The notes under the pieces are model-generated. The model had not been told where the DNA came from and ran no database searches. It saw nothing but the letters and a program-made list of their open reading frames with translations. From the NCBI GenBank assembly GCA_017405375.1, contig JAFRAO010000016.1, positions 78,206 to 142,205 on the forward strand: a stretch of 64,000 nucleotides of DNA, given 5' to 3'. Positions 1 through 7,615 of this stretch are shown here, in pieces. Every line of letters begins with the position of its first letter. Within the stretch, counting starts at the first letter, position 1. This DNA comes from a bacterium (GTDB lineage: Bacteria > Cyanobacteriota > Vampirovibrionia > Gastranaerophilales > Gastranaerophilaceae). Both the position numbers and the translations under genes were made by a program.

Positions 1-1
1 T

Positions 2-391
2 ACTGATATAGTTCATGAACTATATCATGTAATGCAATCTACTCCCGCAAGTCAAAGTAAGTCAGAGGATGTTGATGAGCTTTGTGCATCTTTAGATACA
101 CTTATCAGAAATGATGAATTATATAAGTTGGCAAACGGAATCTCGCTTAGTGAAGTTGTAAATTATGATAAACCTATAAAAATAAGTATACGCAAAAATG
201 ATGAAGAAGTTGAGCATGTTGAAATTAATCTTGGTCAGATAGCAAATACATTTAGAGAAATAATGAAAAAATATAATTTCCAAACTTATGAAGAGGCAGT
301 TATGTCACCTGAAGGGCGTGCATTTATTGAAAAACCTTTTGAAAAATTAAATCATATGTCATCAAGCGAAGCTAGTTATACTGTAAAATAA
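2..391 (+). CDS. C-terminal fragment of a possible HExxH zinc metalloprotease (cut by window edge)
   Basis: The frame is open to the left edge, so the true start lies outside the window. An internal ATG at 32 gives a 119-residue product, but reading the frame from position 2 adds TDIVHELYHV, which contains HELYH. This matches the HExxH zinc-binding motif of many metallopeptidases, so starting at 32 would remove the possible active site. Downstream residues include a charged stretch and no recognisable domain. The gene ends with TAA at 389-391, 68 bases before the likely start of the next gene on the same strand. HExxH occurs by chance, so the protease assignment is an inference; a coding fragment running in from the left is well supported. 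Confidence 0.6.
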   Translation, partial: TDIVHELYHVMQSTPASQSKSEDVDELCASLDTLIRNDELYKLANGISLSEVVNYDKPIKISIRKNDEEVEHVEINLGQIANTFREIMKKYNFQTYEEAVMSPEGRAFIEKPFEKLNHMSSSEASYTVK

Positions 392-459
392 TTTATACCG
401 GAATCATTACAGATTCTTAACATTTTTGATTATAAAAAAATGTGGGCTATTATGTAGTT

Positions 460-2028
460 ATGGAAAGTGGAAAAATTGTTGTCGTAGATGATGAGCAAAT
501 GGTTACATCTGCTTTTAAAGCTCTTTTGAAATTGGAAGGGCTTGGTGAATGTGTAACTTTTAATAACCCCATAGAGGCTGTTGAATATTTAAAATATAAC
601 TGCCCAAGTATTATTATATCTGATTTTATAATGCCGGAAATGAACGGTTTGGAATTTTTGACAAAAGCAAATGAAATGTATCCGCACGTTAGTAAAATCT
701 TGCTTACTGGTTATGCAGATAAAGAAAATGCTATAAGAGCTATTAATGAAGTCGGCTTGTATAAATATATAGAAAAACCTTGGGATAACGATGATTTGAT
801 TATAAACATTCAAAACGGAATTGAGAGAACTAATTTGATTGAAAAGTTGAATGAAAAAATCAGCGAATTGAAAGTTGCAAATACAAAATTAGAAGAATAT
901 TCTCAAAACTTGGAATCTTTAGTCGCAGAAAAAACAAAAGATTTAATTCAAGCTAATTCTAAATTAGAAAGTATTATTGCAAACTGTGCAGATGGTATTA
1001 TCATCGTCGACAATAATCTTAAAATAGAACAATTGAATCCTGCTGTCGAAAATTTATCAGGTTTGAGCGAAACAAATTTGCTAAATCATAATGTATCTGT
1101 ATTGTTGAATTCAGATAATATAAAACAAATTTTGGATGATTGTATTGAAAATGGCGAAGCAGTATTGAGAGATTGTTATATTCAAAACAAATTAAGCGAA
1201 AAACAAATACCTGTTGAGGTTAATTTTGCCGTAATAGCAGGTAATGAAGAAAATAGTCAGGAACAAAAATTTGTCGGTGTAATTCGTGATGTAAGCGTTC
1301 AAAAAGAAACAGACAGACTTAGAGATGATTTTATTGCAACATTAACTCACGATATGCGAACTCCTCTTACTGCATCTATTCAAATGTTGGATTTCTTCTT
1401 AGACGGTACTGTAGGAGAATTAAACAACAAACAGCATATGTTGTTATCCACAATGAAATTTAATAACGAAGGGCTGTTGGGGCTGGTAAACAGCTTGTTG
1501 ACTGTATATAAGTTCGATGCAGGAAAAGTTCAGCTTATGAAAAGTAATTTTAGTATAAAAGAACTTGTAACACAACGTTATCAAGAATTGAAACCTCTTG
1601 CTGATAAGAAAAATATTGATTTTATTATAAAGTTTGAATCAGATGAGGATTTAATTATTAATGCCGACAGACAGGAAATAGGACGTGTAATTGCTAATTT
1701 GTGTGGCAATGCAGTTAATTATACTAATGAAAACGGAAAAATAGAAGTATTTATTAAAAATCAAGAGGGTGATTTATTATTTTCCGTATCTGATACAGGA
1801 AACGGTATTCCAAAATCGGATATTCCTAATTTATTTAAAAGATTTTCTCAAGGTACAAGTAAAAAACGTTCTACAGGTACAGGTTTAGGTTTATATTTAT
1901 CCCGTCAAATTATTGAAGCTCATGGCGGAAAAATATGGCTCGAAAGTAAAGTAAATCAGGGTAGTGAATTTTCATTTATATTGCCTGAGGTTGTAGTTAA
2001 ATCCGTTAAAGAAAGGTTGTCAGTATAA
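460..2028 (+). CDS. Hybrid response regulator / PAS / histidine kinase
   Basis: About 522 residues from ATG 460; a GTG at 442 would add six residues, and no clear ribosome site separates the two. Order of domains: receiver domain (about 3-120, acidic pair D10/D11 and phospho-acceptor D55), coiled coil (130-165), PAS-like domain (165-285), HisKA with phosphorylatable His in LTHDMRTPL (H297), then HATPase_c with N-box NLCGNAVNY, DTGNGIP and a GTGLGL box. There is no transmembrane segment, so it should sense or relay signals in the cytoplasm. An N-terminal receiver suggests phosphorelay or feedback control. Its stop overlaps the start of the next gene by one base (TAATG), so it is almost certainly coupled to the regulator at 2028. 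The signal is unknown. Confidence 0.93.
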   Translation: MESGKIVVVDDEQMVTSAFKALLKLEGLGECVTFNNPIEAVEYLKYNCPSIIISDFIMPEMNGLEFLTKANEMYPHVSKILLTGYADKENAIRAINEVGLYKYIEKPWDNDDLIINIQNGIERTNLIEKLNEKISELKVANTKLEEYSQNLESLVAEKTKDLIQANSKLESIIANCADGIIIVDNNLKIEQLNPAVENLSGLSETNLLNHNVSVLLNSDNIKQILDDCIENGEAVLRDCYIQNKLSEKQIPVEVNFAVIAGNEENSQEQKFVGVIRDVSVQKETDRLRDDFIATLTHDMRTPLTASIQMLDFFLDGTVGELNNKQHMLLSTMKFNNEGLLGLVNSLLTVYKFDAGKVQLMKSNFSIKELVTQRYQELKPLADKKNIDFIIKFESDEDLIINADRQEIGRVIANLCGNAVNYTNENGKIEVFIKNQEGDLLFSVSDTGNGIPKSDIPNLFKRFSQGTSKKRSTGTGLGLYLSRQIIEAHGGKIWLESKVNQGSEFSFILPEVVVKSVKERLSV

Positions 2029-2705
2029 TGTCAAATATCAGATTATTGGTAGTTGAAGATCATTTAATGGTAAGAATGGGACTTTCCATGATGATGGAAA
2101 AGATTGATGGAATCGAGCTTGTTGGTGAAGCAGAAGATGGACTTGACGGAGTTAATAAAGCAAAAACTTTGCTGCCTGATGTTGTTTTAATGGACATAGG
2201 TTTGCCGGAAATTGACGGTATTGAGGCAACTAAAAGAATTAAAGAATTTAATCAGGGAATTAAAATTTTAATGTTTACATCACGTGATAGTGAAGACGAC
2301 GTTTTAACAGCATTTGAGGCAGGTGCAAACGGTTATATAATGAAAGGTGCTAATATTGAACAAACGGAAAGAGCTATTAAATCGGTAGCTGACGGCACCG
2401 GGTGGTTAGATCCTCAAATTGCTAAGATAGTTTTGTCTAATATCCAAAGAAATAATAAACCTATAATAAATAATTCTCAAACAGGTATAAATTATAAGGA
2501 TGGAAAAAATCTTTACGGATTAACAGAAAGAGAGATGGAAATTTTATCTTTGATGGTGGAAGGTTTGTCAAATCCTCAAATAGCTGAAAAATGTGTTATA
2601 ACAAAATCTACTGCAAAAGCACACGTTCATAGTATTCTTCAAAAACTTTGTGTTTCAAAACGTACAAAAGCCGTAAGAATTGCTATGGAAGAAGGCCTTG
2701 TTTAA
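2028..2705 (+). CDS. NarL/FixJ-family DNA-binding response regulator
   Basis: The 225-residue protein has a receiver domain (residues 3-120, acidic pair E10/D11 and phospho-acceptor D56 in LMDIGLPE) and a C-terminal LuxR-type helix-turn-helix (about 160-225, starting LTEREMEILSLM and including the recognition region TKSTAKAHVHSIL). It should bind promoter DNA when phosphorylated, most likely by the hybrid kinase whose stop codon overlaps its start by one base. Its own TAA overlaps the ATG of the secreted protein that follows, again as TAATG, so kinase, regulator and secreted protein form one coupled operon. Confidence 0.95.
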   Translation: MSNIRLLVVEDHLMVRMGLSMMMEKIDGIELVGEAEDGLDGVNKAKTLLPDVVLMDIGLPEIDGIEATKRIKEFNQGIKILMFTSRDSEDDVLTAFEAGANGYIMKGANIEQTERAIKSVADGTGWLDPQIAKIVLSNIQRNNKPIINNSQTGINYKDGKNLYGLTEREMEILSLMVEGLSNPQIAEKCVITKSTAKAHVHSILQKLCVSKRTKAVRIAMEEGLV

Positions 2706-3829
2706 TGTTGCGTAAATTTTTAACTGCATTTTTGCTTTTTGTTTTTGCTTGTAACGGATTTTGTTTTGCAAAACAAGATAAATCACAATATGATAAGTAT
2801 AAAGCTCGTAAAAAAAGTATTAAGAATCAATATAAAATGAAGAAAAGATACTCAGAATCAGGTTATATGACTGTTGATGAGTATGAAAAAAAATCAAAGG
2901 TAAAAGATAAAAGTGCAGGAAATGGAGATTTCATACCAAAAGTTACGTATGATAAGATGAAGTATGTGCCTCAGCCAAAGTATAAATTAACATATTATAA
3001 TAATCCGGTTGGTAGTGTCGAATTAAATATAGACAGAAAATTGCACTATAATCGTCAAGATGTATTACCGGGTATAATTTCACCTAATCATGATTTTATG
3101 ATTGTACCGATTTTGGATTATTATCCGCAAATTAAATCAACCGAATGTGATTTGTATGTTGTATATCTTAAAAATAGTTTATCCGAAGTTGATAGAGTTG
3201 TAAAAGCTAATATTGCACAAAAAAATCCGGAACCGATAATGTCAACGCCAAGGTATCCTGTTGTAAACGGTTTGTTCCGTTCTTTAACTCCTGTAGATTT
3301 TTCTTCTGATTTAAAATATTTGGCGATAAAGCAAAAAACGGGTCATGTTGATGATGGTATTTGGCAAACAGATTTGTATATATATGATTTTAATAAAAAA
3401 AAACTTACAAAATGCGATAGTATACGTGATGCTGTCAGATATTATTGGCAAAAACAAAAAGGTTTTGATTTAAAAGATGTAAGATGGGATATAACTCCTT
3501 TAGGATTTGATTCAGGAAATCCAGACAGAGTTATAGTAAAGGCCTATGCATATACCGGAAAAGCTCCTGATAATTTAGGCTATTGGAGTGTAGATGTAAA
3601 CGGCGAACAAGTTCGTTTGGAATCTTTGTATGATGATATAGTAAACGTTAGTATGGTTGGTTTAAAGTTAGAACAAGACGGCGTAAAAGAGATTAAAGTT
3701 GTTCGTGCGGAATCAAAAGCCGCTAAAAAAGAAGAGAAAAAAGAAAAAAATACAAAAACTGTGAAAAAAGAATTAAAAAAAGAATATAAAAATGAGCTTA
3801 ACGAATTGAAAAATAATTACAAAAAATAA
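2705..3829 (+). CDS. Secreted hypothetical protein with Lys-rich tail
   Basis: I place the start at ATG 2705, giving 374 residues, because it overlaps the preceding stop by one base and begins with a clear signal peptide (MLRKFLTAFLLFVFACNGF, likely cut after FCFA). Starting further upstream would bury that signal inside a frame overlapping the regulator gene. The mature part is hydrophilic, with a mixed central region (about 90-335) that may be beta-rich, and it ends in a long Lys/Glu-rich tail likely to be disordered. I do not recognise the family. Being third in an operon with a two-component system suggests it is an export product or accessory of that pathway. It is probably periplasmic or surface-associated. 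Confidence 0.85.
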   Translation: MLRKFLTAFLLFVFACNGFCFAKQDKSQYDKYKARKKSIKNQYKMKKRYSESGYMTVDEYEKKSKVKDKSAGNGDFIPKVTYDKMKYVPQPKYKLTYYNNPVGSVELNIDRKLHYNRQDVLPGIISPNHDFMIVPILDYYPQIKSTECDLYVVYLKNSLSEVDRVVKANIAQKNPEPIMSTPRYPVVNGLFRSLTPVDFSSDLKYLAIKQKTGHVDDGIWQTDLYIYDFNKKKLTKCDSIRDAVRYYWQKQKGFDLKDVRWDITPLGFDSGNPDRVIVKAYAYTGKAPDNLGYWSVDVNGEQVRLESLYDDIVNVSMVGLKLEQDGVKEIKVVRAESKAAKKEEKKEKNTKTVKKELKKEYKNELNELKNNYKK

Positions 3830-3858
3830 CACATAATATATATATATTATGTGTTATT
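3825..3858. terminator. Perfect 34-bp AT-rich palindrome between convergent genes
   Basis: A self-complementary 34-base sequence with arms AATAACACATAATATA spans the stop codon of the secreted protein and lies 19 bases from the end of the convergent DUF1015 gene. Being symmetric, it can form the same hairpin on both transcripts and most likely ends both. The flanking T-run is weak (TTATTTAAT), so termination efficiency is uncertain. Confidence 0.6.
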
Positions 3859-3877
3859 TAATATATCGTTGTTTATA

Positions 3878-5179
3878 TTAAGCAAGAGGATTTATAACTA
3901 TTCCTGATAATAATTTTGGATAAAAATATGTAGATTTTTGCGGCATACGTTCACCGGCTTCGGAAATTCTTTTTATATCTTGAATTTTCGGATATGCCAT
4001 TATAAATGAGGCTTCAGCTTTGCCTGAATCTATCATATCAAATGCTTCATCTTCTTGTTTAATGTACATAATTCCGTCTTGTGCCATTTGTTCTTCTTGC
4101 GTATAACCTAATTCTTTAGATATTATAACTTTATGTAATACAATCAAATCCAGCGTACGCAACACTTCAGGTACATCATATTCTTCCAAAATCTTATTTA
4201 CATTTTCACGTAACTTTAATAAATAAAATTTATTGACATTTTTTAAATATAATCCCATTGAAATTTGTTTTGCTGATTCTTTTTCAATTTTTTCCAATAA
4301 TTCAGTTTTTTTCGCAAGTTTATTTTTACTATCGAAAACGATTTCTTCTACGTCAAAGTATTTTTTTACTTTGTCTAATAAAACGTATGGTTCAACCCAG
4401 CGAGTTAAAATTCTGTGCGTAGGGAATATTAATAAATCATCTTCCATATTTGTAAAATAACTCATTACGAATTTTGTATTATCATTTGCATCTGATGAAT
4501 TTATATAATTTCTGTAATTCATAGCTGTTTCATATCTGTGATGACCGTCAGCAATCAAACAAGTTTTATTGCTTAATACTTGTTGTATCAATGAGATAGT
4601 TTTTTCGTCATCAATTTTATAAACGATATTTTGAACGCCTAAATCATCAGTTACGTCCATAAAAGGTTTTTGGGTATAATCAATGGCATTTTCAATTTGT
4701 TTTTGAGGGTCTGAATATACTAAAAATACTTGTGAAAAATTAGCTTTACATTTTTTAGTCAAATTAAGTCTGTCTTCTTTTGGCCCGCCCATAGTGTATT
4801 CATGCGGTAAGATATTCTTTGTTGAAAAATCTTCAATTCTGTTTCTTGCAATAAAACCTTTTCTGGTTATTTTTTTCCCGTTTTTCTCATAATTTTGGAT
4901 GATATAAAATATGCAAGGTTTTTCGACTTTTTGTAAAACTCCGTTTTCCAACCAATTTTTAAAATTTTTGTAAGCTGTATTGTACCTGTTATTTTCATCG
5001 GATAAATCAGTTGAATTGTTTGCCAAAATCAGCTTTACAAAATTGTATTCACTGCGAGATTCTAATTCATCTCTGTATTCGTCGGATATAACATCGTATG
5101 GCGGAGCAATTACATCCTTCATTTTTACTTTGTCTTGATTGTACACAATCGCATCTATCGGTCTAACTTCTATAGTCAT
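3878..5179 (-). CDS. DUF1015-family protein
   Basis: The 433-residue length and landmarks fit the DUF1015 (COG4198) family: an N-terminal region with RPIDAIVYNQ and APPYDVIS, a central TRKGFIARNRIED-like region, and ADGHHRYETAMNYR near the middle. The HHRYE block is the family hallmark and suggests a metal or phosphate site. The biochemical role of the family is not established. The start is supported by a GGGGGA ribosome site just upstream on the minus strand. It is a single gene transcribed towards the palindrome at 3825-3858 and diverges from the FlhA-like gene at 5278. Confidence 0.9.
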   Translation of the reverse strand: MTIEVRPIDAIVYNQDKVKMKDVIAPPYDVISDEYRDELESRSEYNFVKLILANNSTDLSDENNRYNTAYKNFKNWLENGVLQKVEKPCIFYIIQNYEKNGKKITRKGFIARNRIEDFSTKNILPHEYTMGGPKEDRLNLTKKCKANFSQVFLVYSDPQKQIENAIDYTQKPFMDVTDDLGVQNIVYKIDDEKTISLIQQVLSNKTCLIADGHHRYETAMNYRNYINSSDANDNTKFVMSYFTNMEDDLLIFPTHRILTRWVEPYVLLDKVKKYFDVEEIVFDSKNKLAKKTELLEKIEKESAKQISMGLYLKNVNKFYLLKLRENVNKILEEYDVPEVLRTLDLIVLHKVIISKELGYTQEEQMAQDGIMYIKQEDEAFDMIDSGKAEASFIMAYPKIQDIKRISEAGERMPQKSTYFYPKLLSGIVINPLA

Positions 5180-5277
5180 ATTTCCCCCTATATGTATAAT
5201 TTAACTTTACAATTATATTACAAAAAAACATGCTTGTGATTAATTGACTTTTTAATATTAAACATTAAAAAAAAAGT

Positions 5278-5910
5278 ATGATAGAAAAAATTAAAAATTT
5301 GCTAAAACTAAATACAAAAACGAAATTAACTGTTGAAACACAAATAAACGATATGTTTAAATCTCTTACAAGCGATGAGTTAAAAATTGCACTTGGTGAT
5401 GATTTAACCTTTATTGCACCGAAAATTTGTTATCGGATACAGGAATTGAGAAAGAAAATAAAAGATGATAACGGATTTATAATGCCAACAGTCAGGTTAT
5501 TCGACGACAATAAATTACAAGAGAATGAATACCAAATCTCTATTCGAAGTAAAAAAATATTTACGGGATATACGGTCCCAAATGAAGATTATGCTTGTAA
5601 TGAAATTTTAAATAGTCTGGAAGCAAGCTGCATGGATAATTTAGAGCTTGTATTTACAAATGAATTAACCGAAAAGTATATAAATGCCGTACAATCTCAA
5701 AACAGTTTGTTAATTTGGAACGTATCGCATTTAGTGCCGGTTACGGGAATAAAAGCTATATTGATAAACTTATTAAAAAATGGAAAGTCGTTAAAAGATA
5801 TAACATTCATATTTGAAAAAATATGTGAAGCTGCTACTCAAGAAAAGGACTGGTTTTCGATGAGGGATCCGGAAAAAATATCCAAGATAATTAATTCTCA
5901 AATTATATAA
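5278..5910 (+). CDS. Orphan soluble FlhA/SctV-like cytosolic domain
   Basis: The 210-residue protein has no signal peptide and no membrane segment. Residues 30-100 align by eye with the start of the cytoplasmic domain of FlhA-type flagellar and type III export gate proteins: RIQELRKKIKDDNGFIMP corresponds to the family pattern RI.giRkk...elGF..P, then RLFDDNKLQENEYQISI corresponds to .irDNl.L.p.eY.I.i.g. Residues 125-190 follow the next part (HLVPVTGIKAILINLL, then a K-S-L-K-D-I stretch), matching LVP....l.kvLqnLL.E.v.IrD. The membrane half of FlhA and its C-terminal subdomain are absent. In flagellar systems this domain docks chaperone-substrate complexes. No other export gene is adjacent, so its partner is unknown. 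A degenerate fragment of a lost flhA is the alternative, but the intact frame argues against that. Confidence 0.75.
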   Translation: MIEKIKNLLKLNTKTKLTVETQINDMFKSLTSDELKIALGDDLTFIAPKICYRIQELRKKIKDDNGFIMPTVRLFDDNKLQENEYQISIRSKKIFTGYTVPNEDYACNEILNSLEASCMDNLELVFTNELTEKYINAVQSQNSLLIWNVSHLVPVTGIKAILINLLKNGKSLKDITFIFEKICEAATQEKDWFSMRDPEKISKIINSQII

Positions 5911-6207
5911 AGCAAAAGAAAAAAATACCATACATATCATACCAATCATAAGCACTCTTAATAGTGACGATGTATATATTACATTGCCACTATTCTTCTA
6001 TATAAGTGTTCAAATAACGTAAATTTAAGCAAAGGTCATTTCTTTTTTATTGATTCAAAAAGATAAAAATGTGGAATATATATCATGTTTGAAGAGTGAA
6101 TTAAAGCATCCGATAAATAGATTTGTACCCTAACGCAAGCTATATTTGCGTTGTTACATCAGACGAGTTTTTACCATGTGTACCGATTTTGCTCGTCTGA
6201 TGTTCTT
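5911..6207. other. 297-bp intergenic region with two hairpins at its right end
   Basis: Between the FlhA-like gene and the convergent YhcH-family gene I see no convincing reading frame. The left 220 bases show nothing I can name. The right end has an AACGCAA / TTGCGTT hairpin (6132-6152) and a larger one at 6157-6202. Confidence 0.4.
6157..6202. terminator. 11-bp stem hairpin between convergent genes
   Basis: CATCAGACGAG (6157-6167) pairs perfectly with CTCGTCTGATG (6192-6202) around a 24-base loop, followed on the plus strand by TTCTTTTAATT. Together with the smaller stem at 6132-6152 it sits just past the stop of the minus-strand gene at 6208, as expected for a terminator region. The long loop is unusual for a simple intrinsic terminator. 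Confidence 0.5.
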
Positions 6208-6672
6208 TTAATTATCCGATAAAATTTTCAAAACAGCTTTTCTGACGTGTTTAGAAGAATCATCTCGAATAATTTGAGGCATATGTACATCGTTCGGATA
6301 CAAAATCATAAACTCCTTTTTGCCTAAATCAATAAATTGTGTTCTCTTTTTTGTTTCTAAAAATTCCAAATCTTTTTGGTCATCGTAAGGTATAAGGCTT
6401 GAAAAATCTTTTAATGAGCCAACTCCGATTTTTTCAGAACCTGATATTATATATTGAATATCAATATATTTTCTATGAGCTTCCCACTTGCCTTCATTTT
6501 TAGGTTTTGTGTCATAATCTTGAATATTTACAAACACTTCATTTCCCAATATTTCATACTTACCTTTTTCTAACTTTGAAAAATCGGTTTCAGCCAAATA
6601 TTGCAAGCCTAACTTTATTTTATCGGATAATCCAAAATAATTTTTAATATATTCTAATGAATCTTTTATCAT
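6208..6672 (-). CDS. YhcH/YjgK/YiaL family protein
   Basis: The 154-residue length is normal for this family of small cupin-like proteins, which includes EbgC and YiaL and is often linked to sialic acid or other sugar use. The core features are visible: EAHRKYIDIQYIISG in the middle and a DVHMP motif (near 130) followed by VRKAVLKI at the end; the His and Glu residues resemble the family's metal ligands. The start is close to the divergent GIY-YIG gene, separated by only 26 AT-rich bases. The exact sugar substrate cannot be told, and no sugar operon surrounds it. Confidence 0.88.
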   Translation of the reverse strand: MIKDSLEYIKNYFGLSDKIKLGLQYLAETDFSKLEKGKYEILGNEVFVNIQDYDTKPKNEGKWEAHRKYIDIQYIISGSEKIGVGSLKDFSSLIPYDDQKDLEFLETKKRTQFIDLGKKEFMILYPNDVHMPQIIRDDSSKHVRKAVLKILSDN

Positions 6673-6698
6673 ATATATATTATATTATAAATATATAT

Positions 6699-7010
6699 AT
6701 GAGTGAAATATTTTATACATATTTAATATTAACAAAAAACGACACATTATATTGTGGATATACAAACGATATAAAGCAGAGGTATTATAAGCATTTAAGC
6801 GGGACAGGTGCGAAATATACGAAAGTAAATAAACCGTCAAGGCTGGTTTATATAGAATCGTTTGACAGTAAATCCAATGCGATGAAACGTGAAAATGAGA
6901 TAAAGAAATTAACCAGACGGGACAAATTAAAGATTGTAGAATTGTTTAACCGAACAAAAAATGAGTTATATTATAAGGCACTGGATATAAATAAAATGTA
7001 TGAGCAATAG
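6699..7010 (+). CDS. GIY-YIG nuclease superfamily protein (UPF0213-like)
   Basis: I choose ATG 6699 (103 residues), since the upstream extension would begin inside the divergent gene and adds only a Tyr/Ile-rich stretch encoded by AT-rich spacer. The protein is a single GIY-YIG domain: YTYLILTKNDTLYCGYTND carries the two beta-strand motifs, followed by R (KQRYYKH), a G-T-G-A-K-Y-T segment, the conserved E in LVYIESF, and KREN.IKKL near the end. These short proteins resemble the nuclease domain of UvrC and homing enzymes; their biological role is mostly unknown. Confidence 0.9.
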   Translation: MSEIFYTYLILTKNDTLYCGYTNDIKQRYYKHLSGTGAKYTKVNKPSRLVYIESFDSKSNAMKRENEIKKLTRRDKLKIVELFNRTKNELYYKALDINKMYEQ

Positions 7011-7080
7011 ATGATGTTTGAGTCATCGAATTATGTAACATATACAAGAATTACAAAATTTAAGAAATGTTGCCCTGAAT

Positions 7081-7200
7081 TTATTTGACTACTTTTTCCA
7101 AAATCTGTGATTTTGAGAAAAATGTCCGGTTTCCCGCAGGATCTGTAACATTCGGTTTTTTCAGTATCAATTCCAAATCTTTTATCAGACTACAAAAATA
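7081..7200 (-). pseudogene. Possible remnant of a coding C-terminus
   Basis: On the minus strand a 39-codon open stretch between two stops reads with a protein-like composition, including KKPNVTDPAGNRTFF and SKSQILEKVVK before TAA. There is no ATG and it is preceded by TGA, so if it ever coded it is now a fragment. A short chance frame is the alternative. Confidence 0.25.
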
Positions 7201-7482
7201 TCATCCAAACGAATGAGTTTAAAAGGGTAATTAGCTAGTAGTATATAGTAGAGTATAATAGTGTCGATATACTGTGGAAGTAAAGAATATACATAAAAGT
7301 TAATAAAAGTTAATAAAAATGTTTAAAAAAAGGAAAAAGATGGAATAGGAAAAATGGAGAAGATAAAATCGTAAAGTGTTGCTATAAGGTCGATTCAGGA
7401 GATTGTGCGTGGCAAGATGTAAAGTTTTGTAAAATTGATAATGAAGTAATAGCAATAATTTTGAATCACGAGTGTTACATGT

Positions 7483-7510
7483 TTGTATAGTCATGTATTT
7501 ATGGTAGAAT
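7483..7510 (+). promoter_or_regulatory. Candidate sigma-70-type promoter for the autotransporter
   Basis: TTGTAT (7483-7488) and TAGAAT (7505-7510) are separated by 16 bases, about 105 bases upstream of the ATG at 7616. In AT-rich DNA such matches arise by chance, so this is a candidate only. Confidence 0.3.
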
Positions 7511-7615
7511 TGAATACGATAGTATGTATTTAATTCATTGAGATTATAGATACAGGTTGTATTATAGAAGTTAGGAATAGAAGTTATATAAAAGATTATA
7601 TAAAGAGGAACTAGT

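Larger units (their letters stand above)
7011..7615. other. 605-bp leader region before the giant autotransporter gene
   Basis: The region has a possible gene remnant (7081-7200, minus strand), a short direct repeat AAAGTTAATAAAAGTTAATAAAA near 7297-7319, and a candidate promoter near 7483-7510. The last 50 bases are rich in A and G and contain AAAGAGGAACTAGT before the ATG, with AGAGGA as ribosome site. The transcript would have an untranslated leader of about 100 bases. I see no convincing gene on either strand. Confidence 0.4.

Noticed and set aside
7011..7088. 25-codon frame starting right after the GIY-YIG stop
   Set aside because: No ribosome site and no recognisable sequence; such short frames are frequent by chance.
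7300..7494. 64-codon minus-strand frame in the leader of the autotransporter gene
   Set aside because: Composition is rich in Phe, Leu and Tyr as expected from AT-rich spacer, and there is no ribosome site.
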